Below, one piece after another: positions 18,407 through 28,609 of a DNA stretch of 64,000 bases. The translations under genes and the position numbers were made by a program. The stretch's first letter is position 1. Each line of letters begins with the position of its first letter. The stretch covers positions 10,605,543-10,669,542 of the forward strand of contig OX457032.1 of NCBI GenBank assembly GCA_949752745.1, written 5' to 3'. Source of the stretch: Protula sp. h YS-2021 (lineage: Eukaryota; Annelida; Polychaeta; Sabellida; Serpulidae). The notes below the pieces were generated by a model. That model did not search any database. It was not told the origin of the DNA and was given only the letters and a program-made list of their open reading frames with translations.

Positions 18407-18683
18407 CACGCACACACACAAAGAGGCTGTTTGAAAGTAAAAACAATTTTATTGTTGCTTCTCACATCTAACAATACTTTTCCACTTAACTATAAGATAA
18501 ACCACAAATATTTCATGCAATAAAATATATTAAACAAGTTAGCGTTAAATGTAAAATAAAAATATATTAAACAATTTAACGTTAAATGCAAATGCTAAAA
18601 GATAACCAAAAACGTTAAATGTCTAAAGTTAACCAAAACGTTAAACACTATACACAGCGCTGATGTACCCCCGACCATGATGT
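18407..18683. other. AT-rich spacer with CGTTAAATG repeats
   Basis: No gene. Three to four imperfect copies of a motif with AACGTTAAATG and TTAACCAAAACG occur at about 18540-18650. AT-rich short repeats downstream of a convergently read gene may act as 3' ends. Confidence 0.5.
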
Positions 18684-19181
18684 TCACCAACACGTTGGCT
18701 CTCCGCAATCGCACTGGTAGCGGTAGAATTCATTCATTGTAAACGGCCTCCTCGAGCATCTGAATGGATGGAAGTTGTAATAACCAAAGTTCTTTAGCAT
18801 CGCTCCACGCCACCAGCAACCTGTAAGCAATGGTCCTGGCAATGTCGCTGTGAAGTTGTATGGTAGCAATCCACCACATGTTTTGCAGCAATAATGCCGT
18901 GGGGCATTATGTTTCACCGGGCAATTGTGTGGCTGCCCTTCATACTCCAGCCACACCCAGCACTTATAGCACTCAGTTGTTAGCATCCGACCGTCCTTGC
19001 TCCGCACTATCTTCTTTTCCTCCACCGGAGCCACAGCAGATGGAAACTGTAAAGTTTCCTCCAAAGCATAGTTCATCTCAGCCTTTGCCTTCTCATCCGT
19101 CAACGGCATCACAATCCTAACTACTTCATCGGCTTCGAAGCAGCTCAGGTCATCTATGGCAATAGCAGCTTGCGAGTTCAT
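18684..19181 (-). CDS. Cys-rich protein of unknown function
   Basis: 165 residues from the ATG at 19181, which lies about 50 nt after a TATA box; a longer GTG-started frame is less likely. The N-terminal half is acidic and hydrophobic without Cys pattern. From about residue 75 there are three paired clusters: C-x2-C followed by NC and CC-x2-C, then a GCWWRG segment, and a final CDCGEPTC. Spacing suggests two or more zinc sites. I do not recognise the family. Its position next to RING genes in the accessory part of the element suggests host interaction or gene regulation. Confidence 0.65.
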   Translation of the reverse strand: MNSQAAIAIDDLSCFEADEVVRIVMPLTDEKAKAEMNYALEETLQFPSAVAPVEEKKIVRSKDGRMLTTECYKCWVWLEYEGQPHNCPVKHNAPRHYCCKTCGGLLPYNFTATLPGPLLTGCWWRGAMLKNFGYYNFHPFRCSRRPFTMNEFYRYQCDCGEPTCW

Positions 19182-19231
19182 CTTGTGTACCTCTAGCAAA
19201 TAGTAGCTTTTTTCCCCCAACAACAGCCTCA

Positions 19232-19239
19232 CTTATATA
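19232..19239 (-). promoter_or_regulatory. TATA box of the Cys-rich gene
   Basis: TATATAAG on the minus strand, about 50 nt before the ATG at 19181. Confidence 0.6.
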
Positions 19240-19640
19240 TGAGTTTTAGGGGAAGGGGAGGGGAGGGGGGTTATATGAAGTTTTTTTTGAGGAGGCAGGG
19301 AGGGAGGGAGGGAGGGAGGGTGGTACACTTCAACGCTTTATCAACGCTTCATCAGCGCTTCAGCGGAAGTCGTTATTTTCAATCTCGTAATCACGCTAAC
19401 AACTGCACAAATGGCGTTTCGTTTATACAACCATCCATTTCGTCAAGAAAAATGTGTGGAAAATGCTTTAAACATACTAACATAAGTTTACTTTTTGTTT
19501 GGGAGAAATGATTTTTTTAACTCTTCTTTGGTGGTAGGGAGGGGAGGGGGGAGGGTCGTCGACATTCTGTTCTTGGGGAGGGGGGGGGGTCGTCGACACA
19601 GATTCTTGGGGAGGGCGGGGGGAGGGAGGGTGGTCTGACG
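19240..19640. other. G-rich divergent promoter region
   Basis: The gap between two divergently read genes. It has two G-rich blocks (19250-19325 and 19540-19632) with many GGG runs that could form quadruplexes, a GGGTCGTCGACA motif occurring twice (about 19553 and 19588), and a copy of the ATGTGTGGAAAATGCTTTAAA sequence found after the RING genes. No coding region is seen. Confidence 0.55.
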
Positions 19641-19656
19641 TTGATCAGCTGCAGAG

Positions 19657-19663
19657 TATATAT
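19657..19663 (+). promoter_or_regulatory. TATA box of RING gene 1
   Basis: TATATAT, 38 nt before the ATG at 19695. The sequence after it (AGCTCA...CCTCTCCAGCC.TTTGCA) is shared with RING gene 2. Confidence 0.6.
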
Positions 19664-19694
19664 CAGCTCATTCAAGCCTCTCCAGCCCTTTGCA

Positions 19695-20264
19695 ATGGAT
19701 GCAACAATGGAATTTACAATTCATGTTGAAGATCAATTAAGTATCGACACCGTTTATACACGCTTTTTTCAAGCAACACTGCTTCGCGAAGAACCATACA
19801 GAAAGTATTTTGTGGAACTTTTTCCAGATCCAAAAAACGTTGACGTGGTCTGCGTGCCAGTCACCTTTAATAGGATCATAACAACAGGGAAAAGAATCGC
19901 AAACATAGCCGATGGAGAGTTCAGAAAAGCTTACTTAAGAAGTAACATCCTAGGAGAAGATATACCAAACATCATTGAAGATCAAGAATACCCAGAATGG
20001 ATGGAGTACTACACCCGAGCTGATCACGCCGTTTGTCCGGGTTGCAACTATAGCATTTTATGTGATAAGACCATCTGCACACCCTGCGGACACCTCGCCT
20101 GCCCCCATTGCTCAGTTACAGCGGCATTTGTTGGGGCATTGAAAGACAACTTCACCTTCAGATGCTTAACTTGCAACAACAAGAGCAACTGCTACCTGTT
20201 CAATTCCCAGCAAATGTCCCAGTGTGGCAGACAGGCGAGGGACATCATCATCTACAAAAACTAA
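19695..20264 (+). CDS. RING-finger protein, copy 1
   Basis: 189 residues. The first 110 residues form a domain shared with copy 2 (EEPYRKYF..LFPDP, VCVPVTFNRI.T.GKRIA, LGE..P.I). A C-terminal zinc domain follows: CPGC, then C-x2-CGH-x2-C-x2-C (CTPCGHLACPHC) and a last C-x2-C about 18 residues on. This is the RING pattern of E3 ubiquitin ligases and IAP-type proteins. The likely role is to redirect host ubiquitination, for example to block cell death; that is inferred. The start at 19695 follows a TATA box by 38 nt; a second in-frame Met (19707) aligns with the start of copy 2. Confidence 0.78.
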   Translation: MDATMEFTIHVEDQLSIDTVYTRFFQATLLREEPYRKYFVELFPDPKNVDVVCVPVTFNRIITTGKRIANIADGEFRKAYLRSNILGEDIPNIIEDQEYPEWMEYYTRADHAVCPGCNYSILCDKTICTPCGHLACPHCSVTAAFVGALKDNFTFRCLTCNNKSNCYLFNSQQMSQCGRQARDIIIYKN

Positions 20265-20267
20265 AAA

Positions 20268-20390
20268 AATAAATAAATAAACGCCAGTGAGGAGCTTATC
20301 TCCTGGCCGCTCGCGGCCGCCAACTATTAAGAAATAAACAAAAACCGTGTTTGGTGTATGCATGAGAATGTGTGGGAAATGCTTTAAAAA
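20268..20390 (+). promoter_or_regulatory. 3' module of RING gene 1: poly(A) signals and double hairpin
   Basis: AATAAA signals start four bases after the stop. Then come hairpin GGAG-CTTAT-CTCC (20291-20303) and a GC-rich hairpin GGCCGC-TC-GCGGCC (20305-20318), followed by the ATGAGAATGTGTGGGAAATG block. The same order follows RING gene 2. Confidence 0.6.
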
Positions 20391-20640
20391 AAACTCTCTC
20401 TGTCTCTCCACACCCCCCCCCCTCGTTCACTCGAGAAGCTCACGCCTTCTTTCAAAAAAAAAAAGAAAAAAAAAAGCCCTCTCTCTCTGTCTCTCCACAC
20501 ACACACCCTCGTTCACTCGAGACACTCACACCTTCTTTCAAAAAAAAGCCCTCTCTCTGTCTCTCCAACCCCCCCCCCCCCCCGTCTCGGCACACACACC
20601 CTTTCACTCGAGACGCCACACCTTTTTCCCCAAACTCCAT
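20391..20640. repeat. CT-rich tandem repeat, three units
   Basis: Units of about 80-90 bp, each with CTCTCTGTCTCTCCA, a CACACAC or C-run block, TTCACTCGAGA and an ACCTTCTTTCAAAAAA block. Long frames here on both strands are shadows of the repeats. Confidence 0.75.
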
Positions 20641-20975
20641 CTACCCCATACACACAACGTACAACGTACAACGTTTCACCGGAAACAAACTTTCTTTCAC
20701 TCGCAATCATTGCAACTGCATCAAATGACGTTTTCTATCGTCATCACTCCCAACCACACTCTTACAACTCGCTCTGCAAAAACACTGTGCAAAAACCAAC
20801 AAAGCCTCAATGCTAAACCAAGGGAGGGGGGGGGGGTCCAAACAACAACTGGCAAACACTCCCTTTTATATGAACCAGCAAGGGAGCGAAATTTTACCAA
20901 TAGAAATCCTCCTTTAACACTGCATTCTCATTCGCTCTTTTTTTTCGCTTTCGTCCAAGCATTTCGCACTTTCTC
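20641..20975. other. Upstream region of RING gene 2
   Basis: No gene. A CCAATAGAAAT..TCCTTTAAC block begins at 20897 and is repeated at 20979, and a G-run lies at about 20822-20836. Confidence 0.5.
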
Positions 20976-20978
20976 TCG

Positions 20979-21049
20979 CCAATAGAAATGCTCCTTTAAC
21001 GTAGCATTCTCACTGGTGCAATTTCGCTCCCCTCTCAAGACTATATAAG
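20979..21049 (+). promoter_or_regulatory. CCAAT and TATA boxes of RING gene 2
   Basis: CCAAT at 20979-20983 and TATATAAG at 21042-21049. The distance of about 60 bp is typical for a CCAAT box upstream of TATA. Confidence 0.6.
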
Positions 21050-21107
21050 CTGCAGCTCAGCCATGCCTCTCCAGCCTTTGCAAGTCTTCAGCAGCAGCGT
21101 AGCAGCA

Positions 21108-21665
21108 ATGGAGTTTGAACACCACTTTGAATGTCAATTGAAAGTTGAGAGTGTCCGCACCTACAGCAATTTTCCGTTGAAAGTGCTTCATGAAGAACCG
21201 TACAGGGAATTTTTTTGGGAAATTTTTCCCAATCCAACTAAATATGATGTCGTATGCGTGCCAATCACGTACAACAGAATGGTCACCATCGGAAAAAGAA
21301 TCGCTAGCATCCACGAAGGAAATTACCAAAAAGCATTCCTCAGGCAGAACATTTTGGGAGAAGAAATGCCATCGATACAAGAAGAAGAAGAGTACCCTGG
21401 GTGGATGGCTTACTACTACATCACGGACCTGTCCATCTGCCCAGGGTGCAATCACGCGATTAAATACGGCAGAAGTATATGTTCACCCTGTGGACACCTC
21501 GCCTGCCTCCACTGCACGGTCACCGCGGCATCTGCTGGGGCGCTAAATGATGACTATCTGATGCATTGCTTAAGTTGCAACCAAAAAAGTAATTGCTATG
21601 TCTTTGCGTCCCAGCAAATGTCGGAATGCGGCAGGGAAGTGAGGGAGGTCATCAACTTTCACTAA
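21108..21665 (+). CDS. RING-finger protein, copy 2
   Basis: 185 residues from the ATG at 21108. An upstream in-frame ATG at 21063 is only 14 nt past the TATA box and would probably lie before the transcription start. The conserved N-terminal domain (EEPYREFF..IFPNP, VCVPITYNRM, GKRIASI) and RING (CPGC, CSPCGHLACLHC, CLSC) match copy 1 throughout, so the two arose by tandem duplication with their promoter and 3' module. Many substitutions separate them, so the duplication is older than the LTR insertion. All zinc ligands are kept in both. Confidence 0.78.
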   Translation: MEFEHHFECQLKVESVRTYSNFPLKVLHEEPYREFFWEIFPNPTKYDVVCVPITYNRMVTIGKRIASIHEGNYQKAFLRQNILGEEMPSIQEEEEYPGWMAYYYITDLSICPGCNHAIKYGRSICSPCGHLACLHCTVTAASAGALNDDYLMHCLSCNQKSNCYVFASQQMSECGREVREVINFH

Positions 21666-21674
21666 TATACAAAA

Positions 21675-21790
21675 AATAAACCTCAGTGAGGAGTATATCT
21701 CCTGGCCGCTTGCGGCCGCCAACTATTATGAAATAAGCCAAAAACCTTGTTTGGTGTATGCATGAGAATGTGTGGGAAATGCTTTAAAAA
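21675..21790 (+). promoter_or_regulatory. 3' module of RING gene 2: poly(A) signal and double hairpin
   Basis: AATAAA at 21675-21680, hairpin GGAG-TATAT-CTCC (21690-21702), GC-rich hairpin GGCCGC-TT-GCGGCC (21704-21717) and then the shared ATGAGAATGTGTGGGAAATG block. Confidence 0.6.
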
Positions 21791-21837
21791 AAAAAAACTT
21801 TTTTTTTTGCGTGCCGTCTCTGCCGAGGAAACACTTT

Positions 21838-22006
21838 CACACCTTTTTAAACAATGTGTGGCAGAACTCTTAAGAGTTCTGCCACAAAACTCTTATGAGA
21901 ATGTGTGTGGGAAATGCACTAAAAAAAAACTCTGTCCCGTCTGCGCGCCCTCTCTGCCACACCTTTTTAAACAATGTGTGGCAGAACTCTTAAGAGTTCT
22001 ACCACA
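21838..22006. repeat. 120-bp direct repeat with a 30-bp palindrome
   Basis: Two copies, 120 bp apart, of a block starting ACACCTTTTTAAACAATG. Each contains the palindrome centred on CTTAAG: 21857-21886 is perfect over 30 bp, and 21977-22006 has one mismatch. Repeats of this kind near the end of Polinton-type elements may belong to the terminal repeat, but the left end is not in the window to compare. Confidence 0.75.
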
Positions 22007-22447
22007 AAAGTGTGGTAAATCTCTTGTTTACACACTACTTTTGGAACATTTAAATACATGCACTATACAACTCACCAGGATGCATACCACAAATTCAATT
22101 TATTTAACCCATTCAGGGCTTTTTATTACAAAATATATGCACCCATTTACATAAATACAGTATGACAACAAAGAATTGTAATTTGTCTATTAAAGAGAAA
22201 TCAAAACCAGTTCACCATTGAAAGAATGATGCTAAATATTGATACAGCATCTGCTTCATGAAAGTTTCTACAAAGTGAGCTTCTTGATTTATCTCATAAA
22301 CAGAGCCCAGAATCAAAGACAAATAAACACCACTGTCAAACATAAAGATTTTTTATCAATAAAAATAAATACAGTATGGCACAAACAATACGATAACGTA
22401 CTCCTTGTGCGTTTACATGGTCACGTTATGCAAAAAGATGCTTGTTT
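22007..22447. other. Probable right boundary of the virus-like element and 3' flank of GPCR gene 1
   Basis: No gene. The end of the element should be here, but without the left terminal repeat I cannot place it. Confidence 0.4.
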
Positions 22448-23307
22448 CTAACAGCTACATGTATAAAGAGCAATAAATGCTTTTTTGAACTTTTTAATCA
22501 TCAGCCCATAAATAATAGGGTTTATGCACGAATTTGAACATCCTAGTATCAACGTTAGCATGTCCACTAAAGGCGGTAAATGGGTGTTGGAAAATGCCGA
22601 AAAATACATCGATATACAAAACGGAAACCAACTAATGTTAAACACAATGATGGCCACAAGAAAACTGATTGTCAGATGAAATTCCTCTTCTTTGCGCTTT
22701 TGGAGAAGGCAAATTTGTGGGTTCAGTTTTTGTTTTACTTTTCTGGGGTCAGACAATACTGCATCTGTTAGTTGTTTCATTGCCAATGAATTATCTGTAA
22801 AATTTCTGTACATTTCTCTCTCACTTTCTGGCACACATTTCTGAATTGAATTAATACAGTCGTGACCTTTTGTAACATTTGGTTTATTTCTGGGGTTTGT
22901 GTTTAGATTCTCAGGTATAAAGTCGATTTCTATGTCCTCTAGTTGAATGGGGATATCAGCCAAACTACCCCTGGTTACTTTAGCAGTTGGCATAAAGGTT
23001 GTCAGTTGTTTTACTGAGTGTCGAATCCAAGCGCCTGCTTTCTGTTTGCGTAGCTGGTACCGTGTTGAAAATGTGTTGTCAGATAAACAAAGCGATTTTT
23101 CAATTTTGCGCATTTCACTAAAAATATGAGTGTAACAATAAATCATTGAGGAACATGGACCACCGAAGCAAATCAAAACCATGAAACAGGTGTAGGATTT
23201 ACTACTGCTCCAATTTGCAAAGCAAAACGATTGTGCAGCAAGAAAGTCGTATTCACACCATCCGAATAGAGGAGGTGAGGCCAGAAAAGCCGACAGCAGC
23301 CACACAC
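22448..23307 (-). CDS. Rhodopsin-family GPCR gene 1, coding exon 3 (TM4 end to C-terminus)
   Basis: The exon begins after a TTGCAG acceptor and encodes the end of TM4 (VWLLSAFLASPP), extracellular loop 2 with Cys, TM5, a third inner loop of about 130 residues, TM6 with WFPFC and TM7 with NPIIYG, then a short tail after a basic helix 8. With exons 1 and 2 the receptor has 433 residues. It is a class A GPCR. TM3 carries NRY and no Asp at position 3.32, which speaks against an aminergic receptor; the NRY and general look recall melatonin-type and orphan receptors. The ligand is unknown. Confidence 0.82.
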
Positions 23308-23522
23308 CTGCAATAGAGCAATGTAGAGCACTTAAATATTGGGTACTAAAAAGAGTTATTTGAAATAGAGTACTGAGTCCATTGAGGCTTCCCTTTCTTA
23401 TAATGCCGCGCATAACACTAATTTGTATGCTAGTAGAGTAACTTTTATGACATCGAAACCAGTCACATTTTTTCGGGTACACCAGTAAACGCTTTAGGGT
23501 ATAGAATGTAGGTATGACATAC

Positions 23523-23759
23523 CTGCTATCCACGCAGCTGTTTTTGCAGTGGTATAACGCACGGCCACATCGCGTGGATGGCAAACTATGACGTAACGGT
23601 TGATGCTTATAGCAGCAAGTGACATCACACTAGCAATAAAAGTTACCATGGTAATAAAGCCCATAATCACACAAAGAGTGTGAGAAAATATCCACTCTCC
23701 AACTAGAAGAGTATATGCAATCAGGGGCATGCTTAAAGTACAAACCAGCAAATCCGCTC
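23523..23759 (-). CDS. GPCR gene 1, coding exon 2 (TM2 end to TM4)
   Basis: 237 nt flanked by TTTCAG acceptor and GTATGT donor, both phase 1. It encodes ADLL with the conserved TM2 Asp, the TM3 Cys, SINRYVIVCHP, and the start of TM4 with its conserved Trp. Confidence 0.85.
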
Positions 23760-23763
23760 CTGA

Positions 23764-23860
23764 AACACATTAATTAATAAGTACATTAAGTACATTAAGT
23801 ACATTAATAATGTACATTAAGTACATTAATAAGTACACTAATGTAGGCATTATGTTGCCT
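23764..23860. repeat. AAGTACATTAAT short tandem repeat in intron 1
   Basis: Seven or so imperfect copies of a 10-12 bp unit with GTACATTAA, inside the first intron of GPCR gene 1. Confidence 0.75.
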
Positions 23861-23930
23861 TGAGTTGAAAAGGAAATTTAATAGAGTATGAGACTTTGCT
23901 TTGCATTTTTAAAATGTCCAAAAATTATAC

Positions 23931-24135
23931 CTGACAAGCATAGAACAAGAGCATTGTTTGTGCTTCGCAATCCAAATTTCTTCACCATCACTACTATCCA
24001 TAAACTTAAGTTGCCTACAATTGCTATCATGGCAATCAGAATTACGGCAACTGCTTCAGTCACTTTCTGTGCACTGCCATCATAATCCGCCATTGATGCA
24101 TTTTGTAACGGTTCTACTGTTGATATTTCACCCAT
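23931..24135 (-). CDS. GPCR gene 1, coding exon 1 (N-terminus to TM2)
   Basis: ATG at 24135. The extracellular N-terminus is short with possible N-glycosylation at NAS. TM1 has the conserved GN pair, followed by the basic inner loop and the beginning of TM2 (NNALVLCLSG). The exon ends at a GTATAA donor in phase 1. Confidence 0.82.
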
Positions 24136-26900
24136 TATGCTTCTGAGACCTCTAAATACCAATATATTAATCTACATAGAGGTGTAAAAGTAAATTATTG
24201 ATTTAACAAATGTGCCAGATTGAATATAGAACAGATCATTTGGTTGCATTCTTGTGTTGACCAAGTTTCTCATCTAGAGTCAAATATAGTGACTTGCTTA
24301 ATGGCCATTTCTTCACCGTACAAACACAGATATCGTAGTTCCTGCACTGTGGGTGTGTGGGTTATTAAAGACCCATTAACGACAAGACGTTAGTATCGAG
24401 CACGTCCATAGCAAAATATAAAAGACATAATATGAATACATAGATATGAATACATAGAAAATATTAAGAAACAACCTGTACAAAACTTGAATGTACACCG
24501 CTAGCTCAACATACGTAGAAATCATGCTACGAAGTTGGAAATAAGTGGCGATATCGAAACATTAGGTTTTTAAACCGGTAAAAACAACTAAAATGGTTGA
24601 TAAAAACAATAGTAGGTTTATAGTAAATGAACATAGCAGACAACAAACCGTAATTTGATTGGATATTATATGAGTCGCAAACACTTTAAATTAATTTGAA
24701 GTGAATGTAGAAATGTTTTGCTATGTCAGTCTAGAGTCATATGCGTGTTAATACAGATTTTTTTACTTCTTGTCCTTTGATAAGTGGTTGCCTATCTCTG
24801 CTGTACCTGACATTTCTGTTACATATCATTGTATCCAATGGGCGACGAATGGTTGCTCGTCTCTACTTTATGTTACATATCAATGCATACAATGAGTGGC
24901 GAGTAGTTGCCCGACTCTGCTGTATCTGACATTTCTGTTACATGTCAATGCATTCAATGGTTGACGAGTGGCTGCCCGTTTCTGCTGTACCTGACATTTT
25001 TGTTATGCTTCATGTATGTAACCATTGGTATAGGCACAAATACGTTGGCGATTTTATCACGTTTTTTTTTTACATTAAAAAAGTACGGAAAGTTGTGAAA
25101 CTCAATTTATTGACGAGTTTTTTTTCAATTAAGTGCCGAAAACATCAATGAATGGAGAGTCAGTGCTGTGCCATGTATTAGGCAATCCGAGCATAACAAC
25201 GTGTTGAAAAGATAAACCTGTATCAACCATAGTACCATTTTAAACATACGAAACATCTCGGGTGTCTCCACTAGTACTTGAGTGAAACGCCTATTAACCT
25301 GTTGGGAGGAGCGTGACAATTCTGACCTATGTGTTAGCTTACAGCACAGCGATAAGCAATGAGTTTTGTTTGCACAAATGAAACACAGTATGATGCTCAT
25401 TTTCTATTTGTATAGTTGCCTGTTTAGCAGTTTCTCAAACAAATCAATGCAGTTTTACTAAACAACTATGAAATTTAGAAGGTGGCATTATCCTACAGGA
25501 TATTGCCTGTTACAACTAAGTTTTTGGATATGTTGACATGAACGACTATCACCCATTGAATAACAGGAAGTCATCCCCGTAGTTAATAACTTACCCATAC
25601 AGAACATGAAAATAGCAATAACCGAAAAGATGAGAAAATGTAGGAAAATAAGAAGAGAAAAGTCAGGAAATGGGAACGAAGACAATCGTGAAAGCAAGAA
25701 GAAGAATAAGACGACTTAAATATACTAATGACACAAAATCACTGCATACAAGAGTATTTTATGCCAGATAACAAGACCCATCCTAAATAAATATCAAACT
25801 GACATTTTAGTATTCAGTTTGTATTATCGCAATATAAACAATCAAAATAAGAAAATAATTTGATTAGATTGGGTTTAAGTATAGACTAATACTTGACAAG
25901 AGAAAAAAAAATTTAAAAGAATCGACATTAAAAAAAGAAAGCATTTCAATACATAATGGCCAAAAAGGTGAGCGTGTCTGAAACTGATAGCTGTAGCGAT
26001 ACTCAGAGGTAAGCTGCCCAATATGAAACAAGAATTCAAAGATCATCAAAAAAGTTCGATATTACTGCAATGACTAATTTGGCATTAGCAATGTCTACTA
26101 GCGACCTGAAATGTAAGCTGTCCCATACGAACGTAAAAGGAAGTTAAAGACCATCTAAAATAAGGTCGATACCACTGGAATGATGAATACCGAATTTAAT
26201 TATGCACCTGACAGTGCACGTATAAAAGAATGAAAGAAAAAACTGAGGTCAGTTTGTTCCGTATTGCACGCTCCCGTCCGGTGATAAATATACTTTTTCA
26301 GGAGTGAAATACACTCAAACTTACAGGAATGAGTACGTTGTAACTAACATGTGTGAGTGTTTATAAACATCATATAACTGCAAACGTCACATAATTACAA
26401 AAGTCATTTGCGTTTTTGTTCCGTTGTTATTTCATGATTTGAATTGAAATAGATTAGTTCTGTTGAACTGTTAAAATAACAAGAAACATTCGGAAGGGAA
26501 AAGAACTTGTTTAGTGGGTACTCGTGAGGTTAGTTCTTAAACCACACGAGTCTGAAGGCGTATAAGTTAGTGTGTTTGTAATTTCCCGGATGGCAAAAAG
26601 AAAGGTAAGTTTTTATTTTTAAAAGTAATTGTTGTTTGTAAATTTATGCTTTCTTCGGTGATGTATTCCATGGAAACAGGAACAAGGTGCGGAAGGGCAA
26701 CTTATGAGCAAATAATCATTGCACATTGCAAATAAATATTCAATATTTATTTTCTTAATCAGAAATATAAAGAAATCAGGTCCAGTATCAATACCAGCTG
26801 GCCGGCAGCTCTAATAGTGCGTCGTCCCAACTGAGCATAAAGAAAGCAAAAAATGAGCCCCGAAAAATTTGCAAGAAAGGCAAAAATATCGCAATATAGG
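24136..26900. other. Non-coding region
   Basis: No gene recognised. At about 24780-25020 there is a degenerate tandem repeat of roughly 60 bp (CTCTGCTGTACCTGACATTTCTGTTACAT type). At 26590 a short ATG frame runs into a perfect GTAAGT donor; no downstream exon was found. Confidence 0.55.
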
Positions 26901-26910
26901 TGCAAAATAA

Positions 26911-27056
26911 AAGTAATACATCATGACAGTAGGGCAATATGGCTTTTTTGCCTTCAGGCCCGGCATTGAATTGATCTCACCCTTCGGGTTTGATCAATTC
27001 GACCCGAGTCCTTCAGGCAAAAAAGGCATATTTTCCACCTTTCATGAAGTATTACT
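26911..27056. mobile_element. Short foldback element (MITE-like)
   Basis: An imperfect inverted repeat over its whole 146 bp: AGTAATACATCATGA at the left matches AGTAATACTTCATGA read from the right, and inner arms GGCTTTTTTGCC/GGCAAAAAAGGC and GAATTGATC/GATCAATTC continue the stem. Confidence 0.65.
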
Positions 27057-28609
27057 ATTAGATAACAGCAGTTTCCACTATTATCCTGTCCACTAGTGAA
27101 AAGCAACATAAATTAAACTCAGATAATGGTTTAAACTCGAACGCATAGATGCAATGCTCTGTTTCAACACCAGAAACGCTGATATAGCCTTCGTGGTGAT
27201 AAACTCAATTGCATGGTTTATAGCTGACTTTAAAGAGCAATAAAATGCATTAGAGATCCAGCACACAGAGAATTGTATCAAATGTATTTAATTACTTTTA
27301 GAAGGATAAACATCAATTTAAAATCTTTCACTTATATATTTTAAAGGATATTGGCTACTTCAAAATATCTCAAATGTGACAAAAAACTGCTAGCAGTATG
27401 TATTATAAGTATGTCCAAGCTGGAAGTAAACGGATGAAATTGAGACACTTTATTACTACGTTCCATATAGATTGCATTAGTGCGGAGCAATTTGGTTCAT
27501 TAAAATATAAAACGAGATAGAATTGTGTCCTTTTTGGAGTAAAGAACTATTATATCGATTCCTCTCAGGGGATAGCCCTTTACGTACAAATGCATAAAAA
27601 ATTAATAACAAATAAAACGGAAGAGCGAAAATGTTAAACTCTACGAATAGTTGTTTTGAGAAACAATTTTGCTCTAGTTTGTTTTTTTTAATTGATAGGC
27701 TGTAAATGAAGTATAATCATACATTAGGATGTCTGAAGTGTTAGATTTTCTAACAGTAGAAGCAATTATTTTGATATAAGGAAACAAAATATCTCTTTTA
27801 AACAGATTTAAATAATGATTGATGTAATTAAGCATGACACTTTTTGCTAAAATCTTCAAAATCTACTTATTTGTTACACGGATTTTTGTAACATACTGCC
27901 AAGATCCCGGTTTATTCCGGTTTGGGTTGACCCCCATTAACTAACCGTGGATTAGATTACCTATTATCAGGATTCAAAATGAAAGCTTTCCGGTCATCCC
28001 TTTGAATAATTTATAACGGTATATTATGTTGTTCAGGTTGTATTGGCAGTCAAAGTCTATCCAAGTGTAACGAGCCTAGTTACAGCTATTTCTAACAAGT
28101 GCTGTTGTTTCCAGCGCTCTTAGTGATAGTTTGTAAATACAACACAAAATACATGTATGCAACAAAGCACCTGAACGTCCAGAAATTTCTTTAACGTGAC
28201 GTCACCGCACAAAATTAAGGGAACTATGCTAAAAATATTAAAGATATATTTTTGTTATTATGCTACTCAATATTAATGAGAACAAACGTTCTTTAACTGT
28301 GGAATGAGCTGAAGTGCCACCTATAAATGAGATTGGTTCTAAAACATTTACAGTGATTGGTGCAGATTCTTGTGCTGTGCAATGTCGTAGCAGTAGACGC
28401 TAGTTAGCTCGTAACATGCATTTAATCAGGCTTTAATGTTCGACACATCAGTCAGTTATAAAACTGCTGTTTCAAAAGACAGACATCTGGCACTCTTTAA
28501 GTATTTAAAAATCTGTATTGTAAAAGAGATGTTTTATAAGTTATCACGTGACATTTCAATGTGAACTGTTTCTTTAGAAGCAGTATCGTGATATTCCCTA
28601 AGTGTACTT
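27057..28609. other. Non-coding AT-rich region
   Basis: Nothing recognised: no exon-like frame, no clear repeat unit. Confidence 0.5.

Noticed and set aside
20347..20985. 212-residue Ser/Pro-rich frame between the RING genes
   Set aside because: It runs through CT-rich tandem repeats and the promoter of RING gene 2.
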